Below, piece after piece: positions 41,138 through 50,144 of a stretch of 64,000 nucleotides of DNA. The notes beneath the pieces were generated by a model. The model had not been told where the DNA came from. It searched no databases and was given only the letters and a program-made list of their open reading frames with translations. Position numbers and translations under genes: made by a program. Every line of letters starts with the position of its first letter. The first letter of the stretch is position 1. Origin of the DNA: Flavobacterium suaedae (GTDB taxonomy: Bacteria; Bacteroidota; Bacteroidia; Flavobacteriales; Flavobacteriaceae); the NCBI RefSeq assembly GCF_014642915.1, contig NZ_BMJE01000007.1, positions 1 to 64,000 on the forward strand, written 5' to 3'.

Positions 41138-42157
41138 ATGATAGAAGATATTAAAGCGCATATTGCGGAGGCAGCAGCTTTTACAACCGAGAGTAAAGAC
41201 GAACTGGAAGCGTTCAGGATTAAATATTTAGGTAAAAAAGGTATATTAAATGGCTTTTTTGCTGAGTTTAAGAGTGTACCGAAAGAGCAGAAAAAAGATT
41301 TTGGGCAGGTAGTAAACCAGCTTAAAAAAACTGCTGAAGAAAAAGTAACGTCTATACAGGAAGCATTAGAAAGTAAAGAGGAATCTAAAGGAGTGTATGG
41401 TGACCTTACACGCCCTGGAGAACCGTTTACTTTAGGTTCGCGTCACCCTATATCGCTTGTTAAAAATCAGATAATTGATATATTTTCAAATATTGGTTTT
41501 AACGTATCCGAAGGTCCGGAAATTGAGGACGACTGGCATAACTTTACTGCGCTAAACTTACCGGAATACCATCCGGCGCGCGATATGCAGGATACCTTCT
41601 TTATTCAAACCAATCCTGATGTGTTATTGCGTACGCATACCTCATCAGTACAGGTGCGTTATATGGAGGAAAACAAACCGCCTATCCGTACGATATCTCC
41701 GGGTAGAGTGTTCCGTAACGAGGCTATATCGGCACGTTCGCACTGTATTTTTCACCAAATTGAAGGTTTGTATGTAGATACTGATGTTTCTTTTGCAGAT
41801 TTAAAACAAACGCTTTTATATTTCACGAAAGAAATGTTCGGTAAAAGTAAAATACGTTTACGCCCGAGTTACTTCCCGTTTACAGAACCAAGTGCAGAGC
41901 TTGATATTTACTGGGGACTTAAAACGGAAACCGATTACCGTATTACCAAAGGTACAGGCTGGCTGGAAATAGGTGGTTGTGGTATGGTAGACCCTAACGT
42001 ACTTAAAAACTGCGGTATAGATGAAACTAAATATACCGGATTTGCTTTTGGTATGGGGGTAGAGCGTATTGCTATGCTGTTACACCAAATTGGCGACATC
42101 CGTATGTTCTATGAAAACGATGTTCGTTTCTTAGAACAGTTTAAATCGTCTATTTAA
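41138..42157 (+). CDS. pheS: Phenylalanyl-tRNA synthetase alpha subunit
   Basis: A 339-residue catalytic subunit of the (alpha-beta)2 class II synthetase that charges tRNA-Phe. The N-terminal coiled-coil covers about 1-90. The class II motifs follow: [31 protein letters not shown] and [14 protein letters not shown] (motif 2 region), then [37 protein letters not shown] and [14 protein letters not shown] (motif 3). ATG 41138 is chosen over the in-frame TTG two codons upstream. pheT is not in this window, as is common in Bacteroidetes where the subunits are encoded apart. A strong terminator follows. Confidence 0.97.
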   Translation: MIEDIKAHIAEAAAFTTESKDELEAFRIKYLGKKGILNGFFAEFKSVPKEQKKDFGQVVNQLKKTAEEKVTSIQEALESKEESKGVYGDLTRPGEPFTLGSRHPISLVKNQIIDIFSNIGFNVSEGPEIEDDWHNFTALNLPEYHPARDMQDTFFIQTNPDVLLRTHTSSVQVRYMEENKPPIRTISPGRVFRNEAISARSHCIFHQIEGLYVDTDVSFADLKQTLLYFTKEMFGKSKIRLRPSYFPFTEPSAELDIYWGLKTETDYRITKGTGWLEIGGCGMVDPNVLKNCGIDETKYTGFAFGMGVERIAMLLHQIGDIRMFYENDVRFLEQFKSSI

Positions 42158-42177
42158 TTTATAAAGACATATAAAAC

Positions 42178-42205
42178 AAAAGCCCTGCAATGCAGGGCTT
42201 TCTTT
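42178..42205. terminator. Bidirectional terminator between pheS and the NlpE-like gene
   Basis: AAAGCCCTGCA pairs with TGCAGGGCTTT with almost no loop, followed by CTTT. The stop codon of the convergent gene lies in its right flank. Confidence 0.85.
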
Positions 42206-42743
42206 ATTCTTGCAATTTTTCTTTCTGTAAAAAATATCGTTTATCAGGCTTATCGGTAATACTGCTTTCACCTTCATTTTTTTCTACTCTTTTCAGCATA
42301 CCCTCCATTACTTTAAAGCGTAATGCAGTGCCATTGGTATCCAGCACAATAGTATCACGCTGTTTATTCCAAACAATATTGCCCTTATATCGTTTAGTTC
42401 TTGTCGGTTTATTTTTTACTGGAGCAATAGTCTGACTCAGAGTATAAGTACTGTCTGCTGCCAGGTAAATAGCTGTCCTAATTCCTTCACACCCTTCGCC
42501 ACAGGGCAGGTTACCTGTATATTTCCCTGTCCAATCAGCAAACTTGGTGCTTTTTTTTATTTCTTCTGCGGTAGGAGCAAGTATATTTTGTGGCGACTGA
42601 GGCTCTAAGTCGGTAGTATCAGTTACATCCGTATTAACTTGTTCCGTAGTTATTTCGGTTTCTTCATTATCTGCGTTATTTTTGCATCCGTAACTAAATG
42701 CAATAATGGCTAATAGGGTTATTATTTTATGTGGTAACTTCAT
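42204..42743 (-). CDS. NlpE-like copper-resistance lipoprotein
   Basis: A 179-residue lipoprotein. The lipobox is FSYGC (Cys at about residue 20), followed by a Thr/Glu-rich linker (21-70). An NlpE N-terminal barrel then has its hallmark: GKYTGNLPCGEGCEGIRTAI and LAADSTYTLSQT. The two cysteines correspond to the CxxC motif of NlpE but are spaced Cys-x3-Cys (CGEGC). In enterobacteria NlpE senses envelope and copper stress through Cpx; flavobacteria lack that system, so here only a stress-related envelope role can be suggested. Convergent with pheS. Confidence 0.8.
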   Translation of the reverse strand: MKLPHKIITLLAIIAFSYGCKNNADNEETEITTEQVNTDVTDTTDLEPQSPQNILAPTAEEIKKSTKFADWTGKYTGNLPCGEGCEGIRTAIYLAADSTYTLSQTIAPVKNKPTRTKRYKGNIVWNKQRDTIVLDTNGTALRFKVMEGMLKRVEKNEGESSITDKPDKRYFLQKEKLQE

Positions 42744-42793
42744 TTTTATTATTGGGTTGGTTTTATTCTTATTAAAAAACAGTATATAAAAAT

Positions 42794-43201
42794 ATGAAAA
42801 AAGATATTCATATCCCTCCTGTTGAGGGAGTATATGTAGCAGCCATGAAGGAGTGGAATGATGATTTTATGCAAAATACCTGGTATGCCTACCTTATTAA
42901 CGATAGTAAAGATGTTTTGGAAACAGCAATAATAGTTTCCAGTGCAAAGGGCGAAATAAACGGAGAGGAAAAGAAAACCTCTATGCTTCGCCATGCTTTT
43001 GTAAAGGTAGAACCTGATACTGCCGTACGCATAGAAATGATAGAGGATAGTGTGCTACAGCTTAATAACAGCTTTATGGTAACCTATTTTATAGGCAACA
43101 CCCTGTACGATAAAAATTATGTATTCCGTGCGAATACTATTAATGACGATAATACAAAGCTATTGCCTGTAATTCATAAAGAAGGTATTTTGCTTAAGTA
43201 A
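42794..43201 (+). CDS. Conserved hypothetical protein
   Basis: A 135-residue soluble protein without signal peptide. Its start (MKKDIHIPPVEGVYVAAMKE) and centre (WYAYLINDSKDVLETAIIV, YDKNYVFRANTINDDN) look like a compact beta-rich cytoplasmic domain. I think it is widespread in Bacteroidetes, but I know no function. It is divergent from the NlpE-like gene, with 50 bases between them, and followed by a REP-like palindrome. Confidence 0.7.
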   Translation: MKKDIHIPPVEGVYVAAMKEWNDDFMQNTWYAYLINDSKDVLETAIIVSSAKGEINGEEKKTSMLRHAFVKVEPDTAVRIEMIEDSVLQLNNSFMVTYFIGNTLYDKNYVFRANTINDDNTKLLPVIHKEGILLK

Positions 43202-43213
43202 GCATTACCACTT

Positions 43214-43305
43214 GTCATTACAAGGATGCATGACGAAGTAATCTCTATTTAACGATACTTACTTCTGTTTAGTTAGATTGCTTCGTCGTACCTTCTCGCA
43301 ATGAC
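43214..43305. repeat. REP-like palindromic element, copy C
   Basis: A 92-bp element whose 31-base ends are imperfect inverted repeats: GTCATTACAAGG...GAAGTAATCT on the left and AGATTGCTTCGTC...GCAATGAC on the right. The centre differs from copies A and B. Confidence 0.8.
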
Positions 43306-43318
43306 TTTGTAATATATA

Positions 43319-43780
43319 TTACACAAACTTCCTTATGCCCAGCATACTCCCTAAATGTACCCCTTCGTGGTAGTTGTTAAACTCCATACCTTCTTCTACA
43401 GAGTGTAGCGTATAACCAAACTCGGTAGTATATTCTTTAAAATGTTCAAACATACCGTTGTTATAATCTTCCTCAGTTTTATCAATGGTAGTAAATAAAA
43501 GCTTTTTAAGTTCTGTTACCTCTTCCGCTGTAACATCGCGCATTGGTCGCGTACCTTTCATATAGCTTTTTACAAGTTCGTCGCTTACCAGCATTTCTTC
43601 AGGCTTACCCGAAAGTGCATATACCAGGCGTTGTTGGCTTACCACTACATGGGCAATATTCCAGTATAAATTATTATTAAAGCCTTCCGGTATTTTATTA
43701 AGCTGTTCTAAAGAGTAATTATTTAAGTAATTAAGCAGTATTTCTCTGCTTTTTCGGGTAATGCTAAATGTACGTTTCAT
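43319..43780 (-). CDS. DinB-family metal-binding protein
   Basis: A 153-residue four-helix bundle. The metal-binding His triad of the DinB/YfiT family is visible: WNIAHVVVSQQRLV (His about residue 44) and NNYHEGVHLGSMLG (two His near 137 and 141). DinB-like proteins include thiol transferases and enzymes for bacillithiol or mycothiol chemistry, but many are uncharacterised. Residue placement indicates an intact metal site. Flanked by a REP-like element, divergent from the arsC-like gene. Confidence 0.85.
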   Translation of the reverse strand: MKRTFSITRKSREILLNYLNNYSLEQLNKIPEGFNNNLYWNIAHVVVSQQRLVYALSGKPEEMLVSDELVKSYMKGTRPMRDVTAEEVTELKKLLFTTIDKTEEDYNNGMFEHFKEYTTEFGYTLHSVEEGMEFNNYHEGVHLGSMLGIRKFV

Positions 43781-43851
43781 TGGTAAGTAATTTTATGTAA
43801 AAATAAGGTTTTTTGTACAGAGTACGGGTAACGTCCGCCATATAAAAACCT

Positions 43852-43859
43852 TATCTTTA
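43852..43859 (+). promoter_or_regulatory. -7-like element fixing the start of the arsC-like gene
   Basis: TATCTTTA matches seven of eight positions of TAnnTTTG. It overlaps the in-frame ATG at 43859, which therefore cannot be the start; ATG 43904 follows at a normal distance. Confidence 0.45.
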
Positions 43860-43903
43860 TGCCGATTTTAGGGAAAAACACACAAGAAACACAACACAAA
43901 AAC

Positions 43904-44260
43904 ATGAAAATTATTTTTTACTTGAAGACTTGCGATACCTGCAAAAGGATATTACGCGAGCTAAAAAACATTGAGGGCTATACCTTACAGGATATTAAAA
44001 AAGACCCTGTTACCGAAGAGCAACTTGAAGAAATGAAACGTTTAGCGGGGAGTTACGAGGCGTTATTCAGCCGTAGGGCAACACTATACAAACAACGCGG
44101 GCTAAAGGATGTAGCACTTACTGAGGACGACTTTAAAAGCCTTATTTTAGAGCATTACACTTTTTTAAGCCGCCCTGTTATTATAGATGGCGAAACCATT
44201 TTTGTAGGCAACAGTAAAGCTACGGTACACGCAGCAATAAAGTATTTAAGCAGTAAGTAA
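43904..44260 (+). CDS. ArsC/Spx-family thioredoxin-fold protein
   Basis: A 118-residue protein starting MKIIFYLKTCDTCKRIL. The Cys-x-x-Cys (C10, C13) sits where ArsC has its single catalytic Cys and Spx has its redox pair. Other family features are DPVTEEQLEEM, LFSRRATLYKQRG and FLSRPVIIDGETIFVG (the Arg-Pro-hydrophobic element). In flavobacteria such genes are usually annotated as arsenate reductase, though their reductase activity is mostly untested. The longer frame from 43859 adds 15 polar residues not found in the family and overlaps a promoter element. Confidence 0.85.
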   Translation: MKIIFYLKTCDTCKRILRELKNIEGYTLQDIKKDPVTEEQLEEMKRLAGSYEALFSRRATLYKQRGLKDVALTEDDFKSLILEHYTFLSRPVIIDGETIFVGNSKATVHAAIKYLSSK

Positions 44261-44302
44261 CAGGTATATATAAAGTTAAATGCTGTAAATGGTAAAAATT
44301 TT

Positions 44303-44310
44303 TAACTTTG
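44303..44310 (+). promoter_or_regulatory. -7 element of the yicC-gmk-nadD operon
   Basis: TAACTTTG, an exact TAnnTTTG match 18 bases before yicC. No clear -33 element. Confidence 0.55.
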
Positions 44311-44328
44311 TGCCTTTAAATTTTTTCC

Positions 44329-45186
44329 ATGATACAATCTATGACGGGCTTTGGTAAAGCCTCTATACAATTACCCAATAAAAAAGTTACGGTAGAGATA
44401 AAATCGCTTAACAGCAAAGGTTTAGACTTAAACGTACGTATGCCTTCTGCTTTTCGCGAAATGGAATTAAAACTACGTAATCAGATAGCCCAAAAGCTGG
44501 AAAGAGGTAAGGTAGACTTTTCTATATATGTAGAGGTTACAGGAGAAGAAACCTCATCTAAAGTAAATGTGCCTATAGTAAAAACTTACATTAGCCAGTT
44601 ACGTGAGGTGGTAGACGGCGATGAAACCGAACTGCTTAAAATGGCAGTGCGTATGCCGGATGCTCTTAAAACCGAACGCGAGGAAATAGATGAAGAAGAC
44701 TGGGCACAAATGCAAAAGGTAATAAACGAAGCACTTGAAAATATTGCAGAGTTCAGAGTATCGGAAGGTAAAGCACTGGAAAAAGAGTTTACAACGCGTA
44801 TAGAAAACATACGCACACTACTTGCCGAAACAGTAGCGTATGAAGAAGAACGTATAGAAAACGTAAAGAAAAGGCTTAGTACCGCTATAGAAGAGCTACA
44901 GGTAAATATAGATGAAAATCGCTTTGAGCAGGAGCTTATTTACTATTTGGAAAAAATGGATGTTACCGAAGAAAAAGTACGCTTGGAAAACCACCTGAGC
45001 TACTTTACAGAAACGTTAGCAGGTAACCAGGCAAACGGACGTAAGCTGGGTTTTATTACTCAGGAAATGGGGCGCGAAATAAACACTATGGGCTCTAAAG
45101 CCAACCATGCCCAAATGCAAAAACTGGTAGTACAAATGAAGGATGAGCTCGAAAAAATAAAAGAGCAGGTACTAAACGTTTTATAA
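44329..45186 (+). CDS. yicC: YicC/YloC-family endoribonuclease
   Basis: A 285-residue protein with the N-terminal signature MIQSMTGFGKASIQLPNKKV and the C-terminal domain ending (GRKLGFITQEMGREINTMGS, then SKANHAQM). Members are hexameric endoribonucleases that cleave sRNAs or structured RNA. It is 90 bases before gmk and together with nadD forms a common Bacteroidetes gene order. Confidence 0.95.
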   Translation: MIQSMTGFGKASIQLPNKKVTVEIKSLNSKGLDLNVRMPSAFREMELKLRNQIAQKLERGKVDFSIYVEVTGEETSSKVNVPIVKTYISQLREVVDGDETELLKMAVRMPDALKTEREEIDEEDWAQMQKVINEALENIAEFRVSEGKALEKEFTTRIENIRTLLAETVAYEEERIENVKKRLSTAIEELQVNIDENRFEQELIYYLEKMDVTEEKVRLENHLSYFTETLAGNQANGRKLGFITQEMGREINTMGSKANHAQMQKLVVQMKDELEKIKEQVLNVL

Positions 45187-45276
45187 AAACAACAAGCATA
45201 ACAATATACAGCTAAACCACCCGTTACCCAAGTTTTTAACTATTGGGGCGGGGAACAACAACACAATAATAACAGA

Positions 45277-45849
45277 ATGAAAAAAGGAAAGCTAATAGTA
45301 TTCTCAGCCCCGTCAGGTTCAGGTAAAACTACCATAGTAAGGCACTTACTGGGTAAGGAAGAACTGGATTTAGAGTTTTCTATCTCGGCAGCAACACGAG
45401 AGCCAAGAGGAGAGGAAAAACACGGGAAGGACTACTATTTTATGTCGACAGAAGAATTTAAAAAACATATAAAGGCAGAAGACTTTGTAGAGTGGGAAGA
45501 AGTATACCGTGATAACTTTTACGGAACCCTGAAAAGCGAAGTAGAGCGTATTTGGGCAAAAGGCAAAAATGTAATTTTTGATATTGATGTAGCAGGCGGG
45601 CTTCGTATAAAAAAGAAGTTCCCCGAAGAAACCCTTGCCGTTTTTGTAAAACCACCAAGTATTGATGAACTTAAAATACGCCTTAAAAAACGCAGTACCG
45701 AGAGTGATGATAAAATAAACATGCGTATCGCAAAAGCATCGGTAGAGCTTGCTACTGCACCGCAGTTTGATACCGTTATAAAAAATTATGACCTTGATAC
45801 GGCTAAAGAAGAAGCCTATAACTTGGTAAAAGATTTTATAAAAAAATAG
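45277..45849 (+). CDS. gmk: Guanylate kinase
   Basis: A 190-residue enzyme that phosphorylates GMP to GDP with ATP. The P-loop is FSAPSGSGKTT (about residue 10). GMP-binding motifs SISAATREPRGEEKHGKDYY and EEVYRDNFYGT are present, followed by NVIFDIDVAGG and the LID region LKKRSTESDDKINMRI. Length is standard. It is the middle gene of yicC-gmk-nadD, 31 bases before nadD. Confidence 0.97.
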   Translation: MKKGKLIVFSAPSGSGKTTIVRHLLGKEELDLEFSISAATREPRGEEKHGKDYYFMSTEEFKKHIKAEDFVEWEEVYRDNFYGTLKSEVERIWAKGKNVIFDIDVAGGLRIKKKFPEETLAVFVKPPSIDELKIRLKKRSTESDDKINMRIAKASVELATAPQFDTVIKNYDLDTAKEEAYNLVKDFIKK

Positions 45850-45880
45850 GCAAACCAAAAAAAGGATATAGTAATTAGTT

Positions 45881-46462
45881 ATGAAAATAGGGCTTTACTT
45901 TGGGACATTTAATCCTGTACACATTGGTCACCTTATCATTGCAAACCACATTGCAGAGCATACCGATTTAGATCAGGTTTGGATGGTGGTAACACCACAC
46001 AACCCGCACAAAAAGAAAAGTTCCCTGCTGGATGACCGCCACCGCCTTGAAATGGTACATTTAGCAACAGAAGAATATGATAATATCCGCCCTTCGGATA
46101 TTGAGTTTAGCCTGCCGCAGCCTAATTACACTGTAAACACACTGGTACACCTGTATGAAAAGTACCCCATGCACGATTTTGCCCTTATAATGGGCGAGGA
46201 TAACCTTTGTTCGCTGCACAAATGGAAAAACTACGAAGTACTTTTACAAAACCATGATATTTACGTTTACCCGCGCATAAGCGACAGGAAACCGTCGGAA
46301 GAGTTAGCATCGCACCCTAAAGTGCATTATGTTGGCGCACCTGTAATAGAAATATCATCTACTTTTATCAGAGATAATGTTAAAGAAGGTAAAAATATAA
46401 AGCCATTACTGCCTTTAAAAGTTTGGGAATATATAGACCACAACCTTTTTTATAAAAAGTAA
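45881..46462 (+). CDS. nadD: Nicotinate-nucleotide adenylyltransferase
   Basis: A 193-residue nucleotidyltransferase that adenylates nicotinate mononucleotide to deamido-NAD. The nucleotide-binding motif GLYFGTFNPVHIGHLIIAN lies at residues 4-22, and the second signature EISSTFIRDNVKEGK near 165. PHNPHKKK is the usual substrate loop. Last gene of its operon. No strong terminator was seen directly after it. Confidence 0.96.
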   Translation: MKIGLYFGTFNPVHIGHLIIANHIAEHTDLDQVWMVVTPHNPHKKKSSLLDDRHRLEMVHLATEEYDNIRPSDIEFSLPQPNYTVNTLVHLYEKYPMHDFALIMGEDNLCSLHKWKNYEVLLQNHDIYVYPRISDRKPSEELASHPKVHYVGAPVIEISSTFIRDNVKEGKNIKPLLPLKVWEYIDHNLFYKK

Positions 46463-46573
46463 GAAAATACTATCTTTCGGAAAGAATGTAAAAAGCACTG
46501 TTTTAAATTTATAACAGTGTGGTTTGCAGTATTTCTTAACATTATGTTACAACCTGCACAGGTGTATAATTTA

Positions 46574-46581
46574 TACCTTTG
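46574..46581 (+). promoter_or_regulatory. -7 element fixing the start of yqhD
   Basis: TACCTTTG, an exact TAnnTTTG match 16 bases before ATG 46598. It excludes the longer frame that begins at 46517. Confidence 0.55.
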
Positions 46582-46597
46582 CGCAAACTTTACTTTT

Positions 46598-47758
46598 ATG
46601 CTTAATTTTGAATATTATAACCCCGTAAACCTTGTTTTTGGTAGGGGGCAAATTGCTAAAATTTCTAAACTAATTCCCGAAGGAGCTAAAGTATTAATGG
46701 CTTACGGAGGAGGAAGTATTTTTAAAAATGGTATTTACGAACAGGTAAGTACAGCACTGGAAGGACATGAAGTAACCGAGTTTAAGGGTATAGAACCTAA
46801 CCCGCGTTACGAAACCCTGATGAAAGCTGTAGAAATTGTACGCGAAAAGAATATCGATTTTATACTGGCTGTTGGTGGCGGTTCCGTTATCGATGGTGTA
46901 AAATTTATTTCGGCTGCGGTTAAATTTGAAGGCGATACCAAAGAAATACTTCATAAAAGGCTTCGAATAGAAGAAAACACAGTGCCTTTTGGTACAGTAC
47001 TAACCTTACCCGCAACTGGTAGCGAAATGAACTCAGGTTCTGTAGTAACTATCGAGGAAACACAGGAAAAGCTGCCTTTTGGCGGCCCTGCTTTATTCCC
47101 ACAGTTTTCAATATGCGACCCTACGGTAGTGGCAAGCCTTCCTACGCGTCAAGTGCAAAATGGTGTTATAGATGCTTTTACTCACGTAATGGAGCAATAC
47201 CTAACCTATCCGCATGATGCAATACTGCAAGACAGAATTGCCGAGGGTATACTGCAAACCCTTGTGGAAATAGGACCTAAAGTAGCTAAAGACCCATCAA
47301 ATTACGAAATGGCAGCCAACCTTATGTGGAGCTGTACAATGGCGCTTAACGGGCTTATACAAAAAGGTGTCCCTACTGACTGGGCTACCCACATGATAGG
47401 GCACGAACTTACAGCTCTGTACGAAATAGACCACGCACGTACACTGGCTATTGTAGGACCAAACCTATACCGTGTAATGTTTGATAGTAAAAAAGATAAA
47501 CTGGCGCAATACGGGCAACGTGTTTGGAATATAAATGCCGATACTATTGAACAAGGAGCACTTGAGGCTATAGAAAAAACGGTTCAGTTTTTCCACACTA
47601 TGGGTATGGATACTAAGTTGTCTAACTATACGCCTGAGTATGAAAAAACAGCCGATTTTATCGTAAAACGTTTTGAAGAAAGAGGCTGGAAAGCACTTGG
47701 CGAAAAACAAAACATAACTCCGGAGAAAGTAAGAGATATTGTAGAACTTAGCTATTAA
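46598..47758 (+). CDS. yqhD: Iron-containing alcohol dehydrogenase, YqhD type
   Basis: A 386-residue NADPH-dependent aldehyde reductase/alcohol dehydrogenase. It follows E. coli YqhD closely along its length: NPVNLVFGRGQI, MAYGGGSIFKNGIY, FKGIEPNPRYETLMKAVE, LAVGGGSVIDGVKFI and LPATGSEMN. The metal-binding Asp/His are in VIDAFTHVMEQYLT and the two later His in THMIGHELTALYEIDHARTL. These enzymes remove toxic aldehydes from lipid peroxidation and related stress. The start is ATG 46598, because the upstream extension lacks family similarity and overlaps a promoter element. A good terminator follows. Confidence 0.93.
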   Translation: MLNFEYYNPVNLVFGRGQIAKISKLIPEGAKVLMAYGGGSIFKNGIYEQVSTALEGHEVTEFKGIEPNPRYETLMKAVEIVREKNIDFILAVGGGSVIDGVKFISAAVKFEGDTKEILHKRLRIEENTVPFGTVLTLPATGSEMNSGSVVTIEETQEKLPFGGPALFPQFSICDPTVVASLPTRQVQNGVIDAFTHVMEQYLTYPHDAILQDRIAEGILQTLVEIGPKVAKDPSNYEMAANLMWSCTMALNGLIQKGVPTDWATHMIGHELTALYEIDHARTLAIVGPNLYRVMFDSKKDKLAQYGQRVWNINADTIEQGALEAIEKTVQFFHTMGMDTKLSNYTPEYEKTADFIVKRFEERGWKALGEKQNITPEKVRDIVELSY

Positions 47759-47793
47759 TAATACAGGAAGGATTATTTAATAAAAAGAAAAAA

Positions 47794-47826
47794 GCATGCC
47801 CGGCTGTAACGCCGGGTATGCTCTTT
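47794..47826 (+). terminator. Terminator after yqhD
   Basis: GCATGCCCGGC pairs with GCCGGGTATGC (11 bp with one G-T) around TGTAAC, followed by TCTTT. Confidence 0.8.
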
Positions 47827-48002
47827 AAAACACCAAAAACAAAAAATTTAACTAACCTTGTAATCATTCTGCACCAGGCAAAATTCTATATGATAACGCC
47901 GGTGATATAATGTAAATTGCCGTAGTAGTCTTAATTATATGTTAATCTTTTTAAGTGTGCATCTTTTATAGTAACTTATGGCTGTTAATGAAAACGATTG
48001 CT
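47827..48002. other. Gap between yqhD terminator and gpsA promoter
   Basis: An AT-rich spacer. No frame of interest, no repeat and no RNA signal was seen on either strand. Confidence 0.6.
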
Positions 48003-48035
48003 TTTGGCACATCCTGTAAATTTTGAGTATTTTTG
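48003..48035 (+). promoter_or_regulatory. Full promoter of gpsA
   Basis: TTTG at 48003-48006, 21 bases, then TATTTTTG at 48028-48035. Both Bacteroidetes elements match. It lies over the in-frame TTG at 48033, so the real start is ATG 48060. Confidence 0.75.
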
Positions 48036-48059
48036 GCATTCAAAACGACAAACAAAAAG

Positions 48060-49055
48060 ATGAATGAACATCCTAAGTTCGCTGTAATAGGTGGCGGAAG
48101 CTGGGCAACTGCTATTGCAAAAATGCTTTGCGACAATGTAGACGAAATTGCCTGGTACATGCGCAACACCTATGCTATAGAACATATAAAGCTCCAAAAG
48201 CACAACCCCAACTATTTAAGTTCGGTAGAATTTGATACCAAACAGTTAAAGCTAACCAACGATATTAACGAAGCGGTGGCTTATGCTGATTATATAATAT
48301 TTGTTATTCCTTCAGCATTTTTAGCTACAGAGTTAAAAGACCTTACTGAAAGCCTTGAAGGAAAAGTAATATTTTCCGCCATAAAAGGTATAGTTCCCGA
48401 AACAAGTCTTATTGTAGGCGAGCACTTCCACCAGAAGTTTAATATTCCTTACGAAAACTTTGGAGTAATTACAGGACCTTGCCATGCGGAGGAAGTAGCA
48501 CTGGAGCGTCTGTCTTACCTTACCATTGCCTGTGGCGATGATAAGAAGGCTAAAATAATGGGTAAACACCTAAACAGCCACTATATAAATACAAAAATAT
48601 CTGATGATATTGTAGGTACGGAATATGCCGCAATGCTTAAAAATATTTATGCTATTGCTGCCGGTATAGCACATGGCTTAGGCTATGGTGATAACTTCCA
48701 GGCACTGCTTATGAGTAATGCCATACGCGAAATGAAGAAGTTTATCCGTAAAGTGCATAAAATGAAGCGTAATATTAATAACTCGGCATACTTGGGCGAC
48801 CTTTTGGTAACAGGCTATTCTACTTTTTCGCGTAACCGTATGTTTGGTAACATGATTGGCAAGGGGTACACAGTGAAATCAGCCATGATGGAAATGAGTA
48901 TGGTTGCCGAAGGCTATTATGCCACTAAAAGTGCTTATACCATTAACCAGGAACATAAAGCCAAAACTCCGATTATAGATGCGGTTTACAGTATACTATA
49001 TGACGGTAAGGATGCTAAAAATGTATTTAAAAAGCTAACGGAAAAACTTGATTAA
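48060..49055 (+). CDS. gpsA: Glycerol-3-phosphate dehydrogenase [NAD(P)+]
   Basis: A 331-residue enzyme that reduces dihydroxyacetone phosphate to glycerol-3-phosphate for phospholipid synthesis. The dinucleotide-binding motif VIGGGSWATAIAKML lies at residues 8-22. VIPSAFLATEL, FSAIKGIVPE, ITGPCHAEEVALER and the catalytic-lysine region EYAAMLKNIYAIAAGIAHG (Lys) are all present, with YLGDLLVTGYSTFSRNR further on. ATG 48060 is chosen from the promoter position. It is 23 bases before terC and probably cotranscribed with it. Confidence 0.95.
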   Translation: MNEHPKFAVIGGGSWATAIAKMLCDNVDEIAWYMRNTYAIEHIKLQKHNPNYLSSVEFDTKQLKLTNDINEAVAYADYIIFVIPSAFLATELKDLTESLEGKVIFSAIKGIVPETSLIVGEHFHQKFNIPYENFGVITGPCHAEEVALERLSYLTIACGDDKKAKIMGKHLNSHYINTKISDDIVGTEYAAMLKNIYAIAAGIAHGLGYGDNFQALLMSNAIREMKKFIRKVHKMKRNINNSAYLGDLLVTGYSTFSRNRMFGNMIGKGYTVKSAMMEMSMVAEGYYATKSAYTINQEHKAKTPIIDAVYSILYDGKDAKNVFKKLTEKLD

Positions 49056-49078
49056 TACACACATTACATAGAATAGAA

Positions 49079-50089
49079 ATGGATCACTTGATTAACCACC
49101 CCGGTTTAATAGCCGGATTTTCGATTGTTGTTATTATAATGTTGTTGCTGGACCTTGGGGTGTTTAATAAAAACAGTCATATAGTTTCCAATAAAGAAGC
49201 TTTAATATGGTCTATAGTATGGATATCACTTTCTATGATATTCAGTGGTGTAATCTATTATATGGTAGGCTGGGAGCAGTTTACCCAGTTCCAGAGTGCC
49301 TACTGGATAGAAAAAGCCCTTTCAGTAGACAACCTTTTTGTATTTATACTGGTTTTCAAGTTTTTTAAAGTACCCAAAAAACTCCATCATAAAGTACTGT
49401 TTTGGGGTATTATAGGTGCGCTTGTTTTCCGGGCTATATTTATATTTACAGGGGTAGAGCTTATAAAAGCTACATACCTGCCGGATATGGAACTTTTCGG
49501 TGTAACAGTGAGTATAAATGTAGTACTTACCATATTCGGGCTGTTCCTGTTTATTGCAGGTATAAAATCATGGTCGGCACACGAAGAAAGCGAAGAAGAC
49601 AAAGATTTTTCCAACAGTCCCGGTGCAAAGCTGATTTATAAGCTGTTTAAAGTAACCAAAGACTTTGAAGGCGATAAGTTTTTCATCATCAGAGAAGGGA
49701 AGCGTATAGCTACACCATTACTGGTAGTAGTGGCTGTTATTGAGTTTACCGACCTTATTTTTGCGGTAGATTCTATCCCTGCCATATTTGCCATAGCTCC
49801 TGACGATCCTTTTATACTGTATACATCGAATATATTTGCTATTCTGGGGTTAAGGGCTTTATACTTTTTGCTGGCTAACTTTATGTATATGTTCAGCAAA
49901 TTGCACTATGGGCTGGCTATCATTTTAATTTTTATAGGCACTAAAATGCTTATAGGGCCGTTTTTCCATATCCCTTCTCCTATATCGTTAATGATAGTGG
50001 GCGGAATACTCGTTATTTCAGTAATAATTTCGTTTATGTTCCCTGCCGAACATGATGAGCCTAAAGAGGAACTGGAAGAGGAGAAATAG
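49079..50089 (+). CDS. TerC/Alx family membrane protein
   Basis: A 336-residue integral membrane protein with about eight or nine helices. Family motifs include LLLDLGVFNK, YWIEKALSVDNLFVFILVFK, HKVLFWGIIGALVFRAIFIF and VIEFTDLIFAVDSIPAIFAI, with conserved acidic residues in the membrane that suggest a metal-ion path. TerC proteins are linked to tellurite resistance and to manganese export that supports metalation of secreted enzymes. The C-terminus is acidic and cytoplasmic. It follows gpsA closely. Confidence 0.93.
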   Translation: MDHLINHPGLIAGFSIVVIIMLLLDLGVFNKNSHIVSNKEALIWSIVWISLSMIFSGVIYYMVGWEQFTQFQSAYWIEKALSVDNLFVFILVFKFFKVPKKLHHKVLFWGIIGALVFRAIFIFTGVELIKATYLPDMELFGVTVSINVVLTIFGLFLFIAGIKSWSAHEESEEDKDFSNSPGAKLIYKLFKVTKDFEGDKFFIIREGKRIATPLLVVVAVIEFTDLIFAVDSIPAIFAIAPDDPFILYTSNIFAILGLRALYFLLANFMYMFSKLHYGLAIILIFIGTKMLIGPFFHIPSPISLMIVGGILVISVIISFMFPAEHDEPKEELEEEK

Positions 50090-50144
50090 TTTCGTGTTTT
50101 GAGTTACGAGCTAGTATTGCCTTTTGCCTAATTAACTATAATTT

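Noticed and set aside
45370-45858. Minus-strand frame opposite gmk
   Set aside because: It lies entirely over the well-conserved gmk gene and has no signal of its own.
46517-46597. Longer YqhD starting at 46517
   Set aside because: The first 27 residues have no counterpart in the family, and the region carries the promoter element TACCTTTG.
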